Positions 6,734-14,431 of a stretch of 19,740 nt of DNA are shown here, piece by piece. Source of the stretch: Bacillota bacterium (GTDB taxonomy: Bacteria > Bacillota > Clostridia > Oscillospirales > Ruminococcaceae); NCBI GenBank assembly GCA_023443315.1, contig JAEZVA010000009.1:1-19740 (forward strand), in the 5' to 3' direction. The position numbers and the translations under genes are program-made. The notes beneath the pieces are model-generated. The model was given only the letters and a program-made list of their open reading frames with translations. It was not told where the DNA came from and made no database searches. Position 1 is the stretch's first letter; every line of letters starts with the position of its first letter.

Positions 6734-6846
6734 GCGTGTTCGTTCCTTTCAATATTGGCTTGTCCGCCTGCACCATCTGGATAAAATACCGTCACAGACT
6801 GCGAGGGCTAGAGCGGACACGCCCTGCTGCGTCAAAGTCGTCGTGG

Positions 6847-7320
6847 TTATTTGCCGATGGATATAATCTCAAACTTCAAAAGACCAGCGGGTGCTTCAAC
6901 CTCGACGGAATCCCCCGCTTTGTGTCCAAGCAGCGCCTTGCCAATGGGCGACTCGTCCGAGATTTTTCCGTTTGCTGGGTCTGCCTCAGTAGAACCGACA
7001 ATGGTATATAGAATGTTTTCGTTAAACTCAAGGTCCTTGACCGTTACCTTGGAGCCGACATTCACGGTCTCGGTGGAGATATCCTCTTCATCAAGCAGCT
7101 TAACGTTTTTAAGCATCGCCTCGATGGTCGCAATGCGCGACTCAATGATTGCCTGCTCGTTCTTCGCTTCGTCATACTCGCTGTTTTCGGAAAGGTCGCC
7201 AAACGAAAGAGCAACCTTAATCTTTTCGGATATCTCTTTTCGTTTTATCGTTTTAAGCTCTTCTAACTCGTTTTCTAGCTTTTTTAAGCCCTCGTCGGTA
7301 AGTAAAATCGGTTTAGCCAT
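6847..7320 (-). CDS. greA: Transcription elongation factor GreA
   Basis: GreA enters the secondary channel of backtracked RNA polymerase and stimulates transcript cleavage. At 157 residues it is full length. The N-terminal coiled-coil hairpin spans about 8-76 and carries the tip signature FGDLSENSEYDEAK (40-53), whose acidic residues coordinate the catalytic magnesium. The C-terminal FKBP-like domain (about 83-157) ends with the usual SPIGKALLGHKAGD segment. AAGGAAA lies about 9 nt before the ATG. It is first in greA-lysS-(4562-5212), with a consensus promoter and a leader of about 120 nt carrying hairpins. Confidence 0.98.
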   Translation of the reverse strand: MAKPILLTDEGLKKLENELEELKTIKRKEISEKIKVALSFGDLSENSEYDEAKNEQAIIESRIATIEAMLKNVKLLDEEDISTETVNVGSKVTVKDLEFNENILYTIVGSTEADPANGKISDESPIGKALLGHKAGDSVEVEAPAGLLKFEIISIGK

Positions 7321-7356
7321 AGATCATTTTCCTTTCTGATTTAAGCTGAAAATTAT

Positions 7357-7437
7357 AAAAAAACATGCCTGCCGCTCATACTCCTACAACAGGAAGGCCA
7401 TACAAAAAAGCGTACGCTGCACAAAACCCGGCAGCGT
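7357..7437 (-). promoter_or_regulatory. Structured greA leader: two hairpins each followed by a U tract
   Basis: Right after the predicted start site, the minus strand forms ACGCTGC/GCAGCGT (7437-7431 with 7420-7414, loop 10 nt). Four bases later there are six U (7409-7404). A second fold (AGGC/GCCT outside AGGA/TCCT, 7398-7367, with an 11-nt bulge) precedes seven U (7363-7357). CTGCCG in the first hairpin can alternatively pair with CGGCAG near 7371-7377. Neither hairpin is a textbook terminator, but the pair suggests attenuation of greA. Confidence 0.45.
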
Positions 7438-7449
7438 GACAATATTTGT

Positions 7450-7478
7450 ATTATAGTAAAAGCGGTTTGGGATGTCAA
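7450..7478 (-). promoter_or_regulatory. Consensus sigma-A promoter of greA-lysS
   Basis: The -35 is a perfect TTGACA (7478-7473) and the -10 a perfect TATAAT (7455-7450), with a 17-bp spacer on the minus strand. Transcription should begin near 7443, giving a greA leader of about 120 nt. Confidence 0.9.
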
Positions 7479-7549
7479 TAGATGCCGAGAATCTATTCTG
7501 TTTTGCGATAATCATCATGTGTATATTGTATGCCGCCCACCGAAACTGC

Positions 7550-8374
7550 TCACACAAAGAACGACTGTACAAACGCAGGCAGCTCTGCCGCTTCGATGAT
7601 TCGACGACCAACGGCGAGTTGTTTGGGGGAAAGGGACGCAAACTCCCGTTTGCCACTCAAATCACAGGCGGCGCCAAAGAATAGAATGGGGTCGATGCCG
7701 CTCGGAACTAGGTCTTGTTGCCCTTGGGTAAGGTCAAGGGTGTGCAGACAAACGGCGCCGGGAAAAACCGCCTCATAATTCTGCGGCCGTGTGCCAAAAA
7801 CAATGAGCGAACGCGGCGAAAGCTGCGGCGCATCCTGTAAGTCGGGTGAGAAGAGCAGCACGCAGTCATTTAGTGAGCCGATGTGTTCAGTAAGCAAAAG
7901 CGGTGCGCCGTAATACTCAAGCAGATGGCGGCAGGTGTCGTTATATGCCTCAGTATTTTTTGTATAAACCTTAACGATTGGAGAATATTTAATCAGTGTT
8001 TCCGCAAAAATTGCGTATATTCCATCGGGGTCAACAAGACCTACGGTTCTTCGTATGAGCGGCATAGGCAAAAGTTCACTTACCCGCGTGCACAGACGTA
8101 GCATAATCTGCCGTTCATAATTTTGTGAGTCGTAATACAACGCCAAAAGGTCTTGCTCGGGTTGCAGGGTGTCGGCGGCGATAACCCGCCCGCTAAAACG
8201 TGGGTAAAGCTCCCTTAGGGCGGAATAGTCCGGCTTTTTTCGTTTCTCAGGTATCTGCAACAGATAATAATCGAGGTTCTCCTGCCCGCAATAGCACGCT
8301 GTGCCTTGGTTCCTTGACCACGGCGCAAACAATCCTTTGCGCCGCTTTGTTGCCGGCACAGCCGCAATAAACAT
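7550..8374 (-). CDS. Protein of unknown function
   Basis: I do not recognise this 274-residue protein. I chose the ATG at 8374 (protein beginning MFIAAVPATKRRKG) because AGGGGG lies about 8 nt upstream. The longer reading from 8428 starts without a ribosome binding site and crosses a small hairpin with a GAAA loop (8405-8418). No transmembrane helix or signal peptide is evident, so it is probably cytoplasmic. The middle (about residues 95-190) alternates strands and helices (TVGLVDPDGIYAIFAETL, SPIVKVYTKN) in a Rossmann-like rhythm. It is flanked by the S41 operon terminator and the greA promoter, so it is probably transcribed alone. A possible -10 (TATACT, 8444-8439) lacks a clear -35. Confidence 0.8.
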   Translation of the reverse strand: MFIAAVPATKRRKGLFAPWSRNQGTACYCGQENLDYYLLQIPEKRKKPDYSALRELYPRFSGRVIAADTLQPEQDLLALYYDSQNYERQIMLRLCTRVSELLPMPLIRRTVGLVDPDGIYAIFAETLIKYSPIVKVYTKNTEAYNDTCRHLLEYYGAPLLLTEHIGSLNDCVLLFSPDLQDAPQLSPRSLIVFGTRPQNYEAVFPGAVCLHTLDLTQGQQDLVPSGIDPILFFGAACDLSGKREFASLSPKQLAVGRRIIEAAELPAFVQSFFV

Positions 8375-8510
8375 AGTGCCGCCCCCTGTAAATGATGGTT
8401 GCAAAGCGCTTTCGCGCTCACCTGGCATGCCCTAAGCAAGTATATGCCCGGTGTTTTGGCTATCATGACTACAAGGGATGATTGTCGCGATAAAGTTGTG
8501 GCAGAATTTT

Positions 8511-8547
8511 ATGAAAGACCACCCGCACCTTTTTTGTGCAGGTGGTC
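8511..8547 (-). terminator. Terminator after the ftsEX-M23-S41 operon
   Basis: On the minus strand, GACCACCTGCAC (8547-8536) pairs with GTGCGGGTGGTC (8528-8517): 12 bp with one G-U wobble. The loop is 7 nt (AAAAAAG) and a short U tract (TTTCAT) follows. It begins 29 nt after the S41 stop codon. Confidence 0.82.
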
Positions 8548-8576
8548 TATTCTTCTGTACAAACGGTGGTCAATGA

Positions 8577-9854
8577 CTACTGCGCAGCCTCGGAAGAGGC
8601 TTCGCCCGCCTGTGCTAGCTGGTTTTGAACCTCTGCAAGGTTCTTTTTGGTTGCTTCAATAACCTCAATTGCCTTTTTGAGCTGAGCGTCCTCGTCGGTG
8701 GACACAAACTCAATGTCAAGGGTAGCGAGTGCTTTTTCCATCTCGACAGGCACCGCTACTTCAAAGTCGGGCTGTAAGCCCACGCCATCAAACTTATCGC
8801 TTTTAGGCGGCTTATATACGGCGATGGTAAATGATACCGCAGAACCGTCGTTGAGCTTATATTGCTGTTGCATCGAGCCCTTGCCCGCGGTTTTTGTTCC
8901 CACCGATTTTGCCGCTTCGAAGTCGCGCAATGCCTGCACAAACAACTCGGATGCGGAGGCGGTATTGCTATTGGTCAGCACCATCATCGGAAGATTAACA
9001 TAAGACGAGTTGCTCTTTGCAATAATCTTGGTTTCACCGCTTTTGTAGGTTGCCGAAAACAGCGTGCCCTCGGGCAGCAGCTTATCGAGCATCTCAACCG
9101 CTGCGGTGAGGTTGCCGCCGCTGTTGCCGCGAAGATCAAAGATAAGCCCTGTCGCGCCTTCGGATATCATCTGATCCACAGCCGTTTCAAACTGTGTGGG
9201 GGTGTTGTTGTTAAAGCTGACGATGCGGATATATGCGTTGGTATCAATCAGCTTTGCATAAACAGAAGAGATTTCGACCTCGCGCCTTGTGACCTCAACA
9301 ACCGAGTCGGTCGTTTCGCGGCGCACGGTGAGAGAAACCTTGGTGCCAGCATCGCCCGCAAGCATCTGCATCGCTTGTTCCGCCGTCGCGGCGGTGACAT
9401 CTAGTTCGTCTACCTTGATAATCAAATCGCCCACGGCAAGCAACGAAACCGATTCCTCATCCGTCCCGCTTGAAAAAACCTCGGTAATCACGATATAACC
9501 TGAGGGGTCGATCTCATACTTCGCGCCGATATTAACACTTTTTCCGGCATATGCCGCATTAAGCGCATTGTATTGCTCCGCTGTGTAGTAAGCGGCATAA
9601 GGGTCTCCGATGCCACCTAAAAAGCCCTTTGCGATATTGGACTGCAACGAATCCTCATCAATCTTGCCCGAATAGTTCTGCCGAACAAGACGTTCGAGCT
9701 CGCTGAGCTTTTCGTACATGGATTCGCGTTCCTTGAGGTTGTATACCATCGAGTTGAAGTTGGTCATTGAGATAACCATGGTAATGGAAAAGGTGACGGC
9801 GGCCGTAATGGCCATAAAGGTGATAGCCGCACCCAAAGAAATCTTCTTTCTCAT
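8577..9854 (-). CDS. S41 family C-terminal processing peptidase with PDZ domain
   Basis: This membrane-anchored, tail-specific serine protease has 425 residues from the chosen ATG at 9854 (ACGGAGG about 5 nt upstream). The alternative ATG at 9893 lies within an intergenic hairpin. A signal-anchor helix spans about 8-30, and an N-terminal helical region covers roughly 40-100. The PDZ domain (about 105-185) contains the GDLIIKVD segment, and the S41 protease domain runs about 195-370. The Ser-Lys dyad is Ser300 (in NTASASELF) and Lys325 (in TAGKG), 25 residues apart as in Prc/CtpA; Gln329 may be the third residue. The tail is charged and Ala/Glu rich. It is the last gene of the ftsEX cluster and may process secreted or envelope proteins there. 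That link is inference. Confidence 0.95.
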   Translation of the reverse strand: MRKKISLGAAITFMAITAAVTFSITMVISMTNFNSMVYNLKERESMYEKLSELERLVRQNYSGKIDEDSLQSNIAKGFLGGIGDPYAAYYTAEQYNALNAAYAGKSVNIGAKYEIDPSGYIVITEVFSSGTDEESVSLLAVGDLIIKVDELDVTAATAEQAMQMLAGDAGTKVSLTVRRETTDSVVEVTRREVEISSVYAKLIDTNAYIRIVSFNNNTPTQFETAVDQMISEGATGLIFDLRGNSGGNLTAAVEMLDKLLPEGTLFSATYKSGETKIIAKSNSSYVNLPMMVLTNSNTASASELFVQALRDFEAAKSVGTKTAGKGSMQQQYKLNDGSAVSFTIAVYKPPKSDKFDGVGLQPDFEVAVPVEMEKALATLDIEFVSTDEDAQLKKAIEVIEATKKNLAEVQNQLAQAGEASSEAAQ

Positions 9855-9867
9855 AAATCCTCCGTAT

Positions 9868-9946
9868 GCGTGCGCGAGGGTCTGTTTGCGCACGCGGTTA
9901 GAGAGCCGGGTAAATTTCTATGCGGCGCTCTCCTATGGGGTACCCC
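9868..9946 (-). other. Three inverted repeats between the M23 and S41 peptidase genes
   Basis: The 120-nt gap holds a perfect 8-bp hairpin (GCGTGCGC at 9868-9875, complement 9888-9895) ending about 9 nt before the GGAGG of the S41 gene. It also holds a 6-bp stem (GAGAGC 9901-9906 with GCTCTC 9927-9932) and the palindrome GGGGTACCCC (9937-9946). None is followed by a U tract. They look more like RNA-stability or translation elements within one operon than terminators. Confidence 0.5.
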
Positions 9947-9974
9947 GATTGTCCCGCATCCAAAAAGTGCTGTA

Positions 9975-11243
9975 TTACGTCTTGGTGTAATGGTTAAGGG
10001 GGTTTGTGTGCTTGCCGTTTTGGCGGATTTCAAAATGCAGGTGCGGACCAGTTGACCAGCCGGTGGAACCCACCTTGCCAACCTCTTCCCCCTGTGCCAG
10101 CCACTGCCCCAAATCCACAGAGATACTGGACATATGTGCGTACAGGGTTGCGTACCCGCCGCCGTGGTCTATAATAACATACTTGCCATAGCCAACACCC
10201 GCGGTGTAGTTGGTCTGCACAAATGCAACCTTACCGGCGTTTGCCGCCTTAACAGACTTACCATACACTCCAGAGCCAGTGATGTCAATACCCGTGTGAA
10301 AATCCGAGCCGTTAAAACGCCAGCCGTAGTAGGAGGAAATGCTGCTGTAACCGGGTACCGGCCACGCAAACTCGCCGCCAACATATTCGCCGGTGCTGCC
10401 GATCTCCGCCATCAGCCGGTCAATCTCCGCCTTGGCTTCGTCAAGCTCCTTTTGAATCTTTGCCTTGTTGGCGTTGTACTCCGCCTCTGCCTTTTTGAGG
10501 ATGGAAACCTCTTGGCTCAGGCTGCTGTACTGTCCTTCTAATTGCTTCTTCTTTGCGGCTTCCTCGGCATTTGCCTCGTCAACCTCCGCCTTGGCGGCGT
10601 CAATCTCCGCTTTAGCGGCCTCGACCCCCGCCTTGTCGATGCGAAGCTGTGAAATCAACTCATCGTCGTGCTGGGTGATGCGTTTGATATATTCGCTTCG
10701 CTCTAAAAACTGAGAAAAGCTCTGTGCACCAAACAACACATTCATCACGCTGGAGGTGTCTGTCATGTAAAGAGCCCGCATGCGAACCTTAAACAGCTCG
10801 TAGTTTTCGTCTATGTCCGCCTGCTTGTCCGCAATCTCCTGCTCTTTTTGCGCAATCTCCTCGTTCAAAACGGCGATGCGCTGCTGCAAAATGGCAATCT
10901 GCTCCTGCGAAATGGCAATTTGGCGGCTTACGCTGTTCTGCTTGGCAATGGTTTTTGACTTTTCATCCGATATGCTGTCAATGTTCTTTTCAATGGCATC
11001 AAGCTCTTTTTGCAGCTTCTCGTAGTCGCCCTTGAGATCGTCCAGCTTGTCGTTTGCCTCCGATTTGGAGCCGGAGGAGGATGAAGAGGTTGAGCCAGTT
11101 GAACTCGTGTTCTCTTTCGAGGAACTCGAGTTGGGGGTAAGGGTAAGTGCATATGTAAACTGCGGCACCGCTGCACTGAAAATCATCATTATTGCAGCTG
11201 CCGCGGTATACAAACGAATATTTTGTTTCACTTTATGCTTCAT
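9975..11243 (-). CDS. Secreted coiled-coil M23 (LytM-type) murein endopeptidase, likely FtsEX partner
   Basis: This 422-residue protein is exported by a signal peptide with a probable cut after TYA (residue 32). A Ser-rich linker (39-61) follows, then long coiled coils (about 62-150 and 200-285, rich in A/E/K/Q heptads). The C-terminal M23 domain covers about 294-415. Zinc ligands are His316 and Asp320 (HTGID) and His403; catalytic histidines are His370 (YAHM) and His401 (GPHLHFE). All are present, so it should be active and not a degenerate EnvC-like activator. It lies 46 nt after ftsX with a GGGAGG ribosome binding site. FtsEX of other bacteria activates coiled-coil hydrolases of this design (PcsB, CwlO, EnvC), so this is the probable target. 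Confidence 0.94.
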   Translation of the reverse strand: MKHKVKQNIRLYTAAAAIMMIFSAAVPQFTYALTLTPNSSSSKENTSSTGSTSSSSSGSKSEANDKLDDLKGDYEKLQKELDAIEKNIDSISDEKSKTIAKQNSVSRQIAISQEQIAILQQRIAVLNEEIAQKEQEIADKQADIDENYELFKVRMRALYMTDTSSVMNVLFGAQSFSQFLERSEYIKRITQHDDELISQLRIDKAGVEAAKAEIDAAKAEVDEANAEEAAKKKQLEGQYSSLSQEVSILKKAEAEYNANKAKIQKELDEAKAEIDRLMAEIGSTGEYVGGEFAWPVPGYSSISSYYGWRFNGSDFHTGIDITGSGVYGKSVKAANAGKVAFVQTNYTAGVGYGKYVIIDHGGGYATLYAHMSSISVDLGQWLAQGEEVGKVGSTGWSTGPHLHFEIRQNGKHTNPLNHYTKT

Positions 11244-11289
11244 CCAAAAGCCCTCCCTTTCCGATATTGCGGGGTGCCCGCTTATCAGT

Positions 11290-12198
11290 CTAAACCTTTA
11301 GATGTCTTCTTACAAAAAGCATGCTGCCGATGGTGCCGGAAAGAACACCCGCCGATACAAACCCCAGCAACAGCATATTTGAAACCGTATCAAACGGTAC
11401 GAAGCTGCGATATGCTAGGTCAAGCCAGCCCGACGCGTTCTCCGACAGGCTGCGGAGGATATAGTCGTAGCCGCCCCATACAACGCCAAAGGCAAGCAGT
11501 GCGGAAATCAGCCCCAAAATGGTGCCCTCTATAATAAAGGGCAGGCGTATGAAGCTATCGGTAGCGCCGACGAACTTCATAATGCTGATCTCGCGACGGC
11601 GGTTAAACACGGTAATCTTTATGGTGTTTGCGGTGATAATTAGCGAAACCAACACCAAAATACCCACTACAGCCACGCCGAACACATTGACGGCGTTCTT
11701 AATACTGGTAATGGAGGAGGCAACCTCCATCGGTGCGCTGACGCTTTCAACCCCCGCCAACCCCCTGAGCTGCTCCACGGTCTCTCCAAGCTTTGAGAGG
11801 TCTGCCACCTTCACCATATAGGTGTCGGGCAGGGGGTTTTCCTCGCCGCGCAGACCCGCCATCAGGTCCGAGTATTCGCCCATTGTCTCGGCAAACTGCT
11901 CAATACCTTGTTCTTTTGGAATATACTCAATCTCGCTGATATTATCCACCTTGCGAATCTCGGTGTCCAGCGTGGTTCGGGTCAGGTCAGGAATCTCGTT
12001 TTTGAGAAACACCTTGACCTCGTTTTGCGATTCTACATAGCCGACAATACTGTTTACATTAGCCGAAAACAAGAGCGCACCGCCAATGAGCAAAAGGCAT
12101 GCTGTCAGTACACCTACCGACGCCACACTCATCATACGGTTCACCCAAACATTACGCGCGCCTTCCCGCAGAAGGTAACCAAAGCTACTTACTTTCAT
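11290..12198 (-). CDS. ftsX: Cell division protein FtsX (ABC transporter-like membrane subunit)
   Basis: FtsX pairs with FtsE to send ATP-driven conformational signals to a cell-wall hydrolase outside. This 302-residue copy has the expected layout. A first transmembrane helix (about 22-46) is followed by an extracellular domain (about 50-168). Three more helices lie at about 171-193, 222-245 and 275-297, and a short basic tail ends the protein. The coupling segment facing FtsE is visible as NRRREISIMKFVGATDSFIR (199-218). The start is 3 nt after the ftsE stop, with GGAGG about 9 nt before the ATG, so the two are translated together. Confidence 0.96.
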   Translation of the reverse strand: MKVSSFGYLLREGARNVWVNRMMSVASVGVLTACLLLIGGALLFSANVNSIVGYVESQNEVKVFLKNEIPDLTRTTLDTEIRKVDNISEIEYIPKEQGIEQFAETMGEYSDLMAGLRGEENPLPDTYMVKVADLSKLGETVEQLRGLAGVESVSAPMEVASSITSIKNAVNVFGVAVVGILVLVSLIITANTIKITVFNRRREISIMKFVGATDSFIRLPFIIEGTILGLISALLAFGVVWGGYDYILRSLSENASGWLDLAYRSFVPFDTVSNMLLLGFVSAGVLSGTIGSMLFVRRHLKV

Positions 12199-12201
12199 CG
12201 G

Positions 12202-12882
12202 TTACGGCCTCCATTCCAGCGCGAGTCCGTCCGAGACAATCTCGCCGTGTTCCACGATAATTACGCGTTTGTTAAAACGCGCAACAAGGTCGTGCTCATG
12301 CGTTACCACTAAAACGGTTGTGCCACAGCGGTTAATCTCGCTAAGCAGTTCAATGATCTCGTAAGAAAGCTCGGGGTCGATGTTGCCCGTCGGCTCGTCT
12401 GCAATGATAAGAGACGGGTTGTTTACAAGGGCGCGAGCAAGCGCTACACGCTGCTGCTCGCCACCTGAAAGCTCGGCGGGCATGCATCGCGCCTTGGATG
12501 CAAGCTCGACAAGACCGAGTATGTAAGGTACGCGCTTTCGGATATCCCGGGCGGTTACGCCGGTTACCCGCAGCGCAAACGCTACGTTATCATACACACT
12601 CATGTTGGGAATAAGCCGAAAATCTTGAAACACAACGCCCATCGAGCGTCTTAGCTTGGGTATATGGCGGCGCCTAATATGGGAGATGTTGTAGCCGTTG
12701 ACTTCAACCGTTCCCTTTGAAGGACGTTCCTCGCCCATAACCAGCTTAATCAATGTGCTTTTGCCGGCGCCAGAAGCGCCGACAACAAACACAAACTCAC
12801 CGTCGTTTATCTTTAGATTTACTTCGCGCAGCGCCTTTGTGCCGTTGGGGTAAACCACCGACACACCTGTAAATTTAATCAA
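12202..12882 (-). CDS. ftsE: Cell division ATP-binding protein FtsE
   Basis: This is the 226-residue ABC ATPase of FtsEX. It has Walker A GASGAGKS (35-42), Q-loop Gln86 in VFQDFR, the ABC signature LSGGEQQ (138-144), Walker B LIIADEPTGN (158-167) and H-loop His195. The start is TTG (12882-12880), giving MIKFTGVSVVYPNG, which matches family N-termini; no ATG or GTG is available nearby. The GGAGG lies about 12 nt upstream, rather far, so translation may be modest or depend on upstream RNA structure. It follows the CdaR-like regulator by 77 nt and leads ftsX, M23 and S41. Confidence 0.97.
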   Translation of the reverse strand: MIKFTGVSVVYPNGTKALREVNLKINDGEFVFVVGASGAGKSTLIKLVMGEERPSKGTVEVNGYNISHIRRRHIPKLRRSMGVVFQDFRLIPNMSVYDNVAFALRVTGVTARDIRKRVPYILGLVELASKARCMPAELSGGEQQRVALARALVNNPSLIIADEPTGNIDPELSYEIIELLSEINRCGTTVLVVTHEHDLVARFNKRVIIVEHGEIVSDGLALEWRP

Positions 12883-12900
12883 TGCGTTTTTTCGCCTCCG

Positions 12901-12943
12901 GGATTATCAGGATGGTAAGCAGATTCGGGCATCCGGGTAATCC
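12901..12943 (-). other. Stem-loop just upstream of the ftsE ribosome binding site
   Basis: On the minus strand GGATTA (12943-12938) pairs with TAATCC (12906-12901), and inside it GGATG (12934-12930) pairs with CATCC (12914-12910). This makes an 11-bp stem broken by a 3x3 internal loop. No U run follows, so it is not a terminator. It sits directly against the GGAGG used by the TTG-started ftsE and could influence its translation or mRNA processing. Confidence 0.45.
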
Positions 12944-12959
12944 TGCAATCCTTTTGTCC

Positions 12960-14057
12960 TTAATACTTTACAGGATTTGCTGTCAGGTACTTCTTAACCA
13001 TTAACGCTACCTTAAACACAATGGCGTGGTCAAACTCGCGCAGGTCAAGCCCGGTGAGCTTCTTAATCTTCTCTAGACGATAAACCAGTGTGTTGCGGTG
13101 CACAAACAGCTTGCGGGATGTCTCGGATACGTTAAGGTTGTTCTCAAAGAAGCGCTGAATGGTAAACAGCGTTTCATGGTCTAGCGACTCGATAGAGCCT
13201 TTTTTAAACACCTCGCGTAAAAACATCTCGCAAAGCGTGGTGGGGAGCTGATAGATCAAACGGGCAATTCCTAAGTTGTCGTAGCTGACAATCGACTTTT
13301 CGGTATCGAATACCTTGCCGACCTCCAGCGCAACCTGCGCCTCTTTAAACGAGCGCGCAAGCTCCTTTACCCCCACTATAGCGGTGCCGATGCCCACGAC
13401 GGCAGTGGTGTAAAACTCGCTTGAAAGGGTGTCGACTATCGAACGCGCAAGCTTTTCCAGATCACGCGACTCTATGTTGGGCTTAATCTCCTTAACAAGC
13501 ACCACATCGGTTTCGCTGATGTTGAACACGAAGTCCTTCTGCTTGTCTGGGAACAGGTTTTGTATTACCTCAAACACCGACACATCGTTTGAGTTTGTAA
13601 CCCGAATTAAGACAACCACGCGGCAGACGTCGGTGCTAAAATGCAGCTCGCGCGCCTTTACGTAGATGTCTCCAGGCAGGATGTTATCTAAGATAACATT
13701 CTTAATAAAGTTATTGCGGTCATACTTTTCGTCGTAGTACTGCTTAATGCTGGCAAGCGAGATGGCAAGAATCGCCGCATATTTGGTGGCAATGTCATCT
13801 GCACCCTCAACAAACACCGCATAGTCGGGTCTAGGGCGCGTTCCAAAGGGCTTATAGGTGTATCCATCGCGCACAAAGGTATCGTGGGAGTCGGAAAGAT
13901 CAAACGGCTGATACCCGCTGACCTCCATAACGGTTTCCCCTATCTTGGAAAGCTCGCTGCAGGAGACGATGGTGGCATTCTCGTCCACCACTCCAATGAC
14001 CCTGTCAATAGAATCCCGCATTTGGTGAACCACGCCTTGAAATAGTCTGTTTGACAT
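12960..14057 (-). CDS. CdaR/PucR-family transcriptional regulator
   Basis: I chose the ATG at 14057 (MSNRLFQGVVHQM...) with AAGGG about 8 nt upstream, giving 365 residues; the open frame upstream to 14171 has no ribosome binding site. The N-terminal part (about 1-110) resembles the putative sugar-diacid sensing domain of CdaR proteins (DRVIGVVDENATIVSCS). A GGDEF-like/PucR central domain follows (about 140-260). The C-terminal PucR HTH (about 295-355) contains FFENNLNVSETSRKLFVHRN. CdaR of E. coli regulates glucarate use, but no sugar-diacid genes lie here; the neighbour is ftsEX. A role in envelope or division control is inference. It has its own promoter 144 nt upstream. Confidence 0.9.
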   Translation of the reverse strand: MSNRLFQGVVHQMRDSIDRVIGVVDENATIVSCSELSKIGETVMEVSGYQPFDLSDSHDTFVRDGYTYKPFGTRPRPDYAVFVEGADDIATKYAAILAISLASIKQYYDEKYDRNNFIKNVILDNILPGDIYVKARELHFSTDVCRVVVLIRVTNSNDVSVFEVIQNLFPDKQKDFVFNISETDVVLVKEIKPNIESRDLEKLARSIVDTLSSEFYTTAVVGIGTAIVGVKELARSFKEAQVALEVGKVFDTEKSIVSYDNLGIARLIYQLPTTLCEMFLREVFKKGSIESLDHETLFTIQRFFENNLNVSETSRKLFVHRNTLVYRLEKIKKLTGLDLREFDHAIVFKVALMVKKYLTANPVKY

Positions 14058-14200
14058 ATCGTATCCCTTCTTCTCGTATCGAATTCTGACCATACGCTTT
14101 GCGTAACACGCAACACGCCAATGCGGCCGCCACCTCTGCGGCGAGGCAAAAAACAATCCCATTCGCCTCAATACAATTCGACAGCCTATAACTAATATTC

Positions 14201-14229
14201 ATTTTACATAATTTTCGCCAAATTTGCAA
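14201..14229 (-). promoter_or_regulatory. Promoter of the cdaR-like/ftsEX operon
   Basis: The -35 TTGCAA (14229-14224) and -10 TAAAAT (14206-14201) have a 17-bp spacer on the minus strand in an AT-rich setting. Transcription should start near 14194, leaving a leader of about 135 nt before the CdaR-like start at 14057. The rest of the 14172-14365 gap shows no further gene. Confidence 0.7.
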
Positions 14230-14365
14230 TACGATATACCACAAAACGGAATGAAATCTGCTTGGTTTGCAATAAAACAGCGAAAAACAAGCCAGCACTT
14301 CTAAAATACTACACCATACCGGCTGTAGATGTGTTAATAAAATGATAATTCATCCCGGAACAATA

Positions 14366-14413
14366 CGGCGCAAAGGCGAGATGTACCCCTTAACACATCT
14401 CGCCTTTGCGCCG
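14366..14413 (-). terminator. Long perfect hairpin after cheX, probable terminator
   Basis: A perfect 19-bp inverted repeat (14366-14384 with 14395-14413) closed by a 10-nt loop begins 18 nt after the cheX stop. In the transcribed direction only TATTGTT follows, with no clean U tract. Position argues for termination or 3'-end protection of the hemerythrin-cheX transcript. Confidence 0.7.
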
Positions 14414-14431
14414 TCGATTTGCGAAAACATC

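Noticed and set aside
6761..6819. TGTCCGC/GCGGACA inverted repeat between greA and lysS as a terminator
   Set aside because: The arms are 45 nt apart and no U tract follows; greA and lysS are likely co-transcribed.
6851..7339. Plus-strand frame of 162 codons covering greA
   Set aside because: It is a serine-rich mirror of the greA codons; greA itself is unambiguous.
7384..7656. A 90-codon minus-strand frame over the greA leader and the end of the preceding gene
   Set aside because: It overlaps the gene at 7550-8374 and the greA promoter, and has no family-like composition.
8862..9404. Long plus-strand open frame opposite the S41 peptidase gene
   Set aside because: It is an antisense shadow of a strongly supported gene and has no ribosome binding site.
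14005..14298. Open frames upstream of the CdaR-like start (for example the extension to 14171)
   Set aside because: They cross the predicted promoter and leader, lack ribosome binding sites, and read as low-quality sequence compared with the conserved start at 14057.
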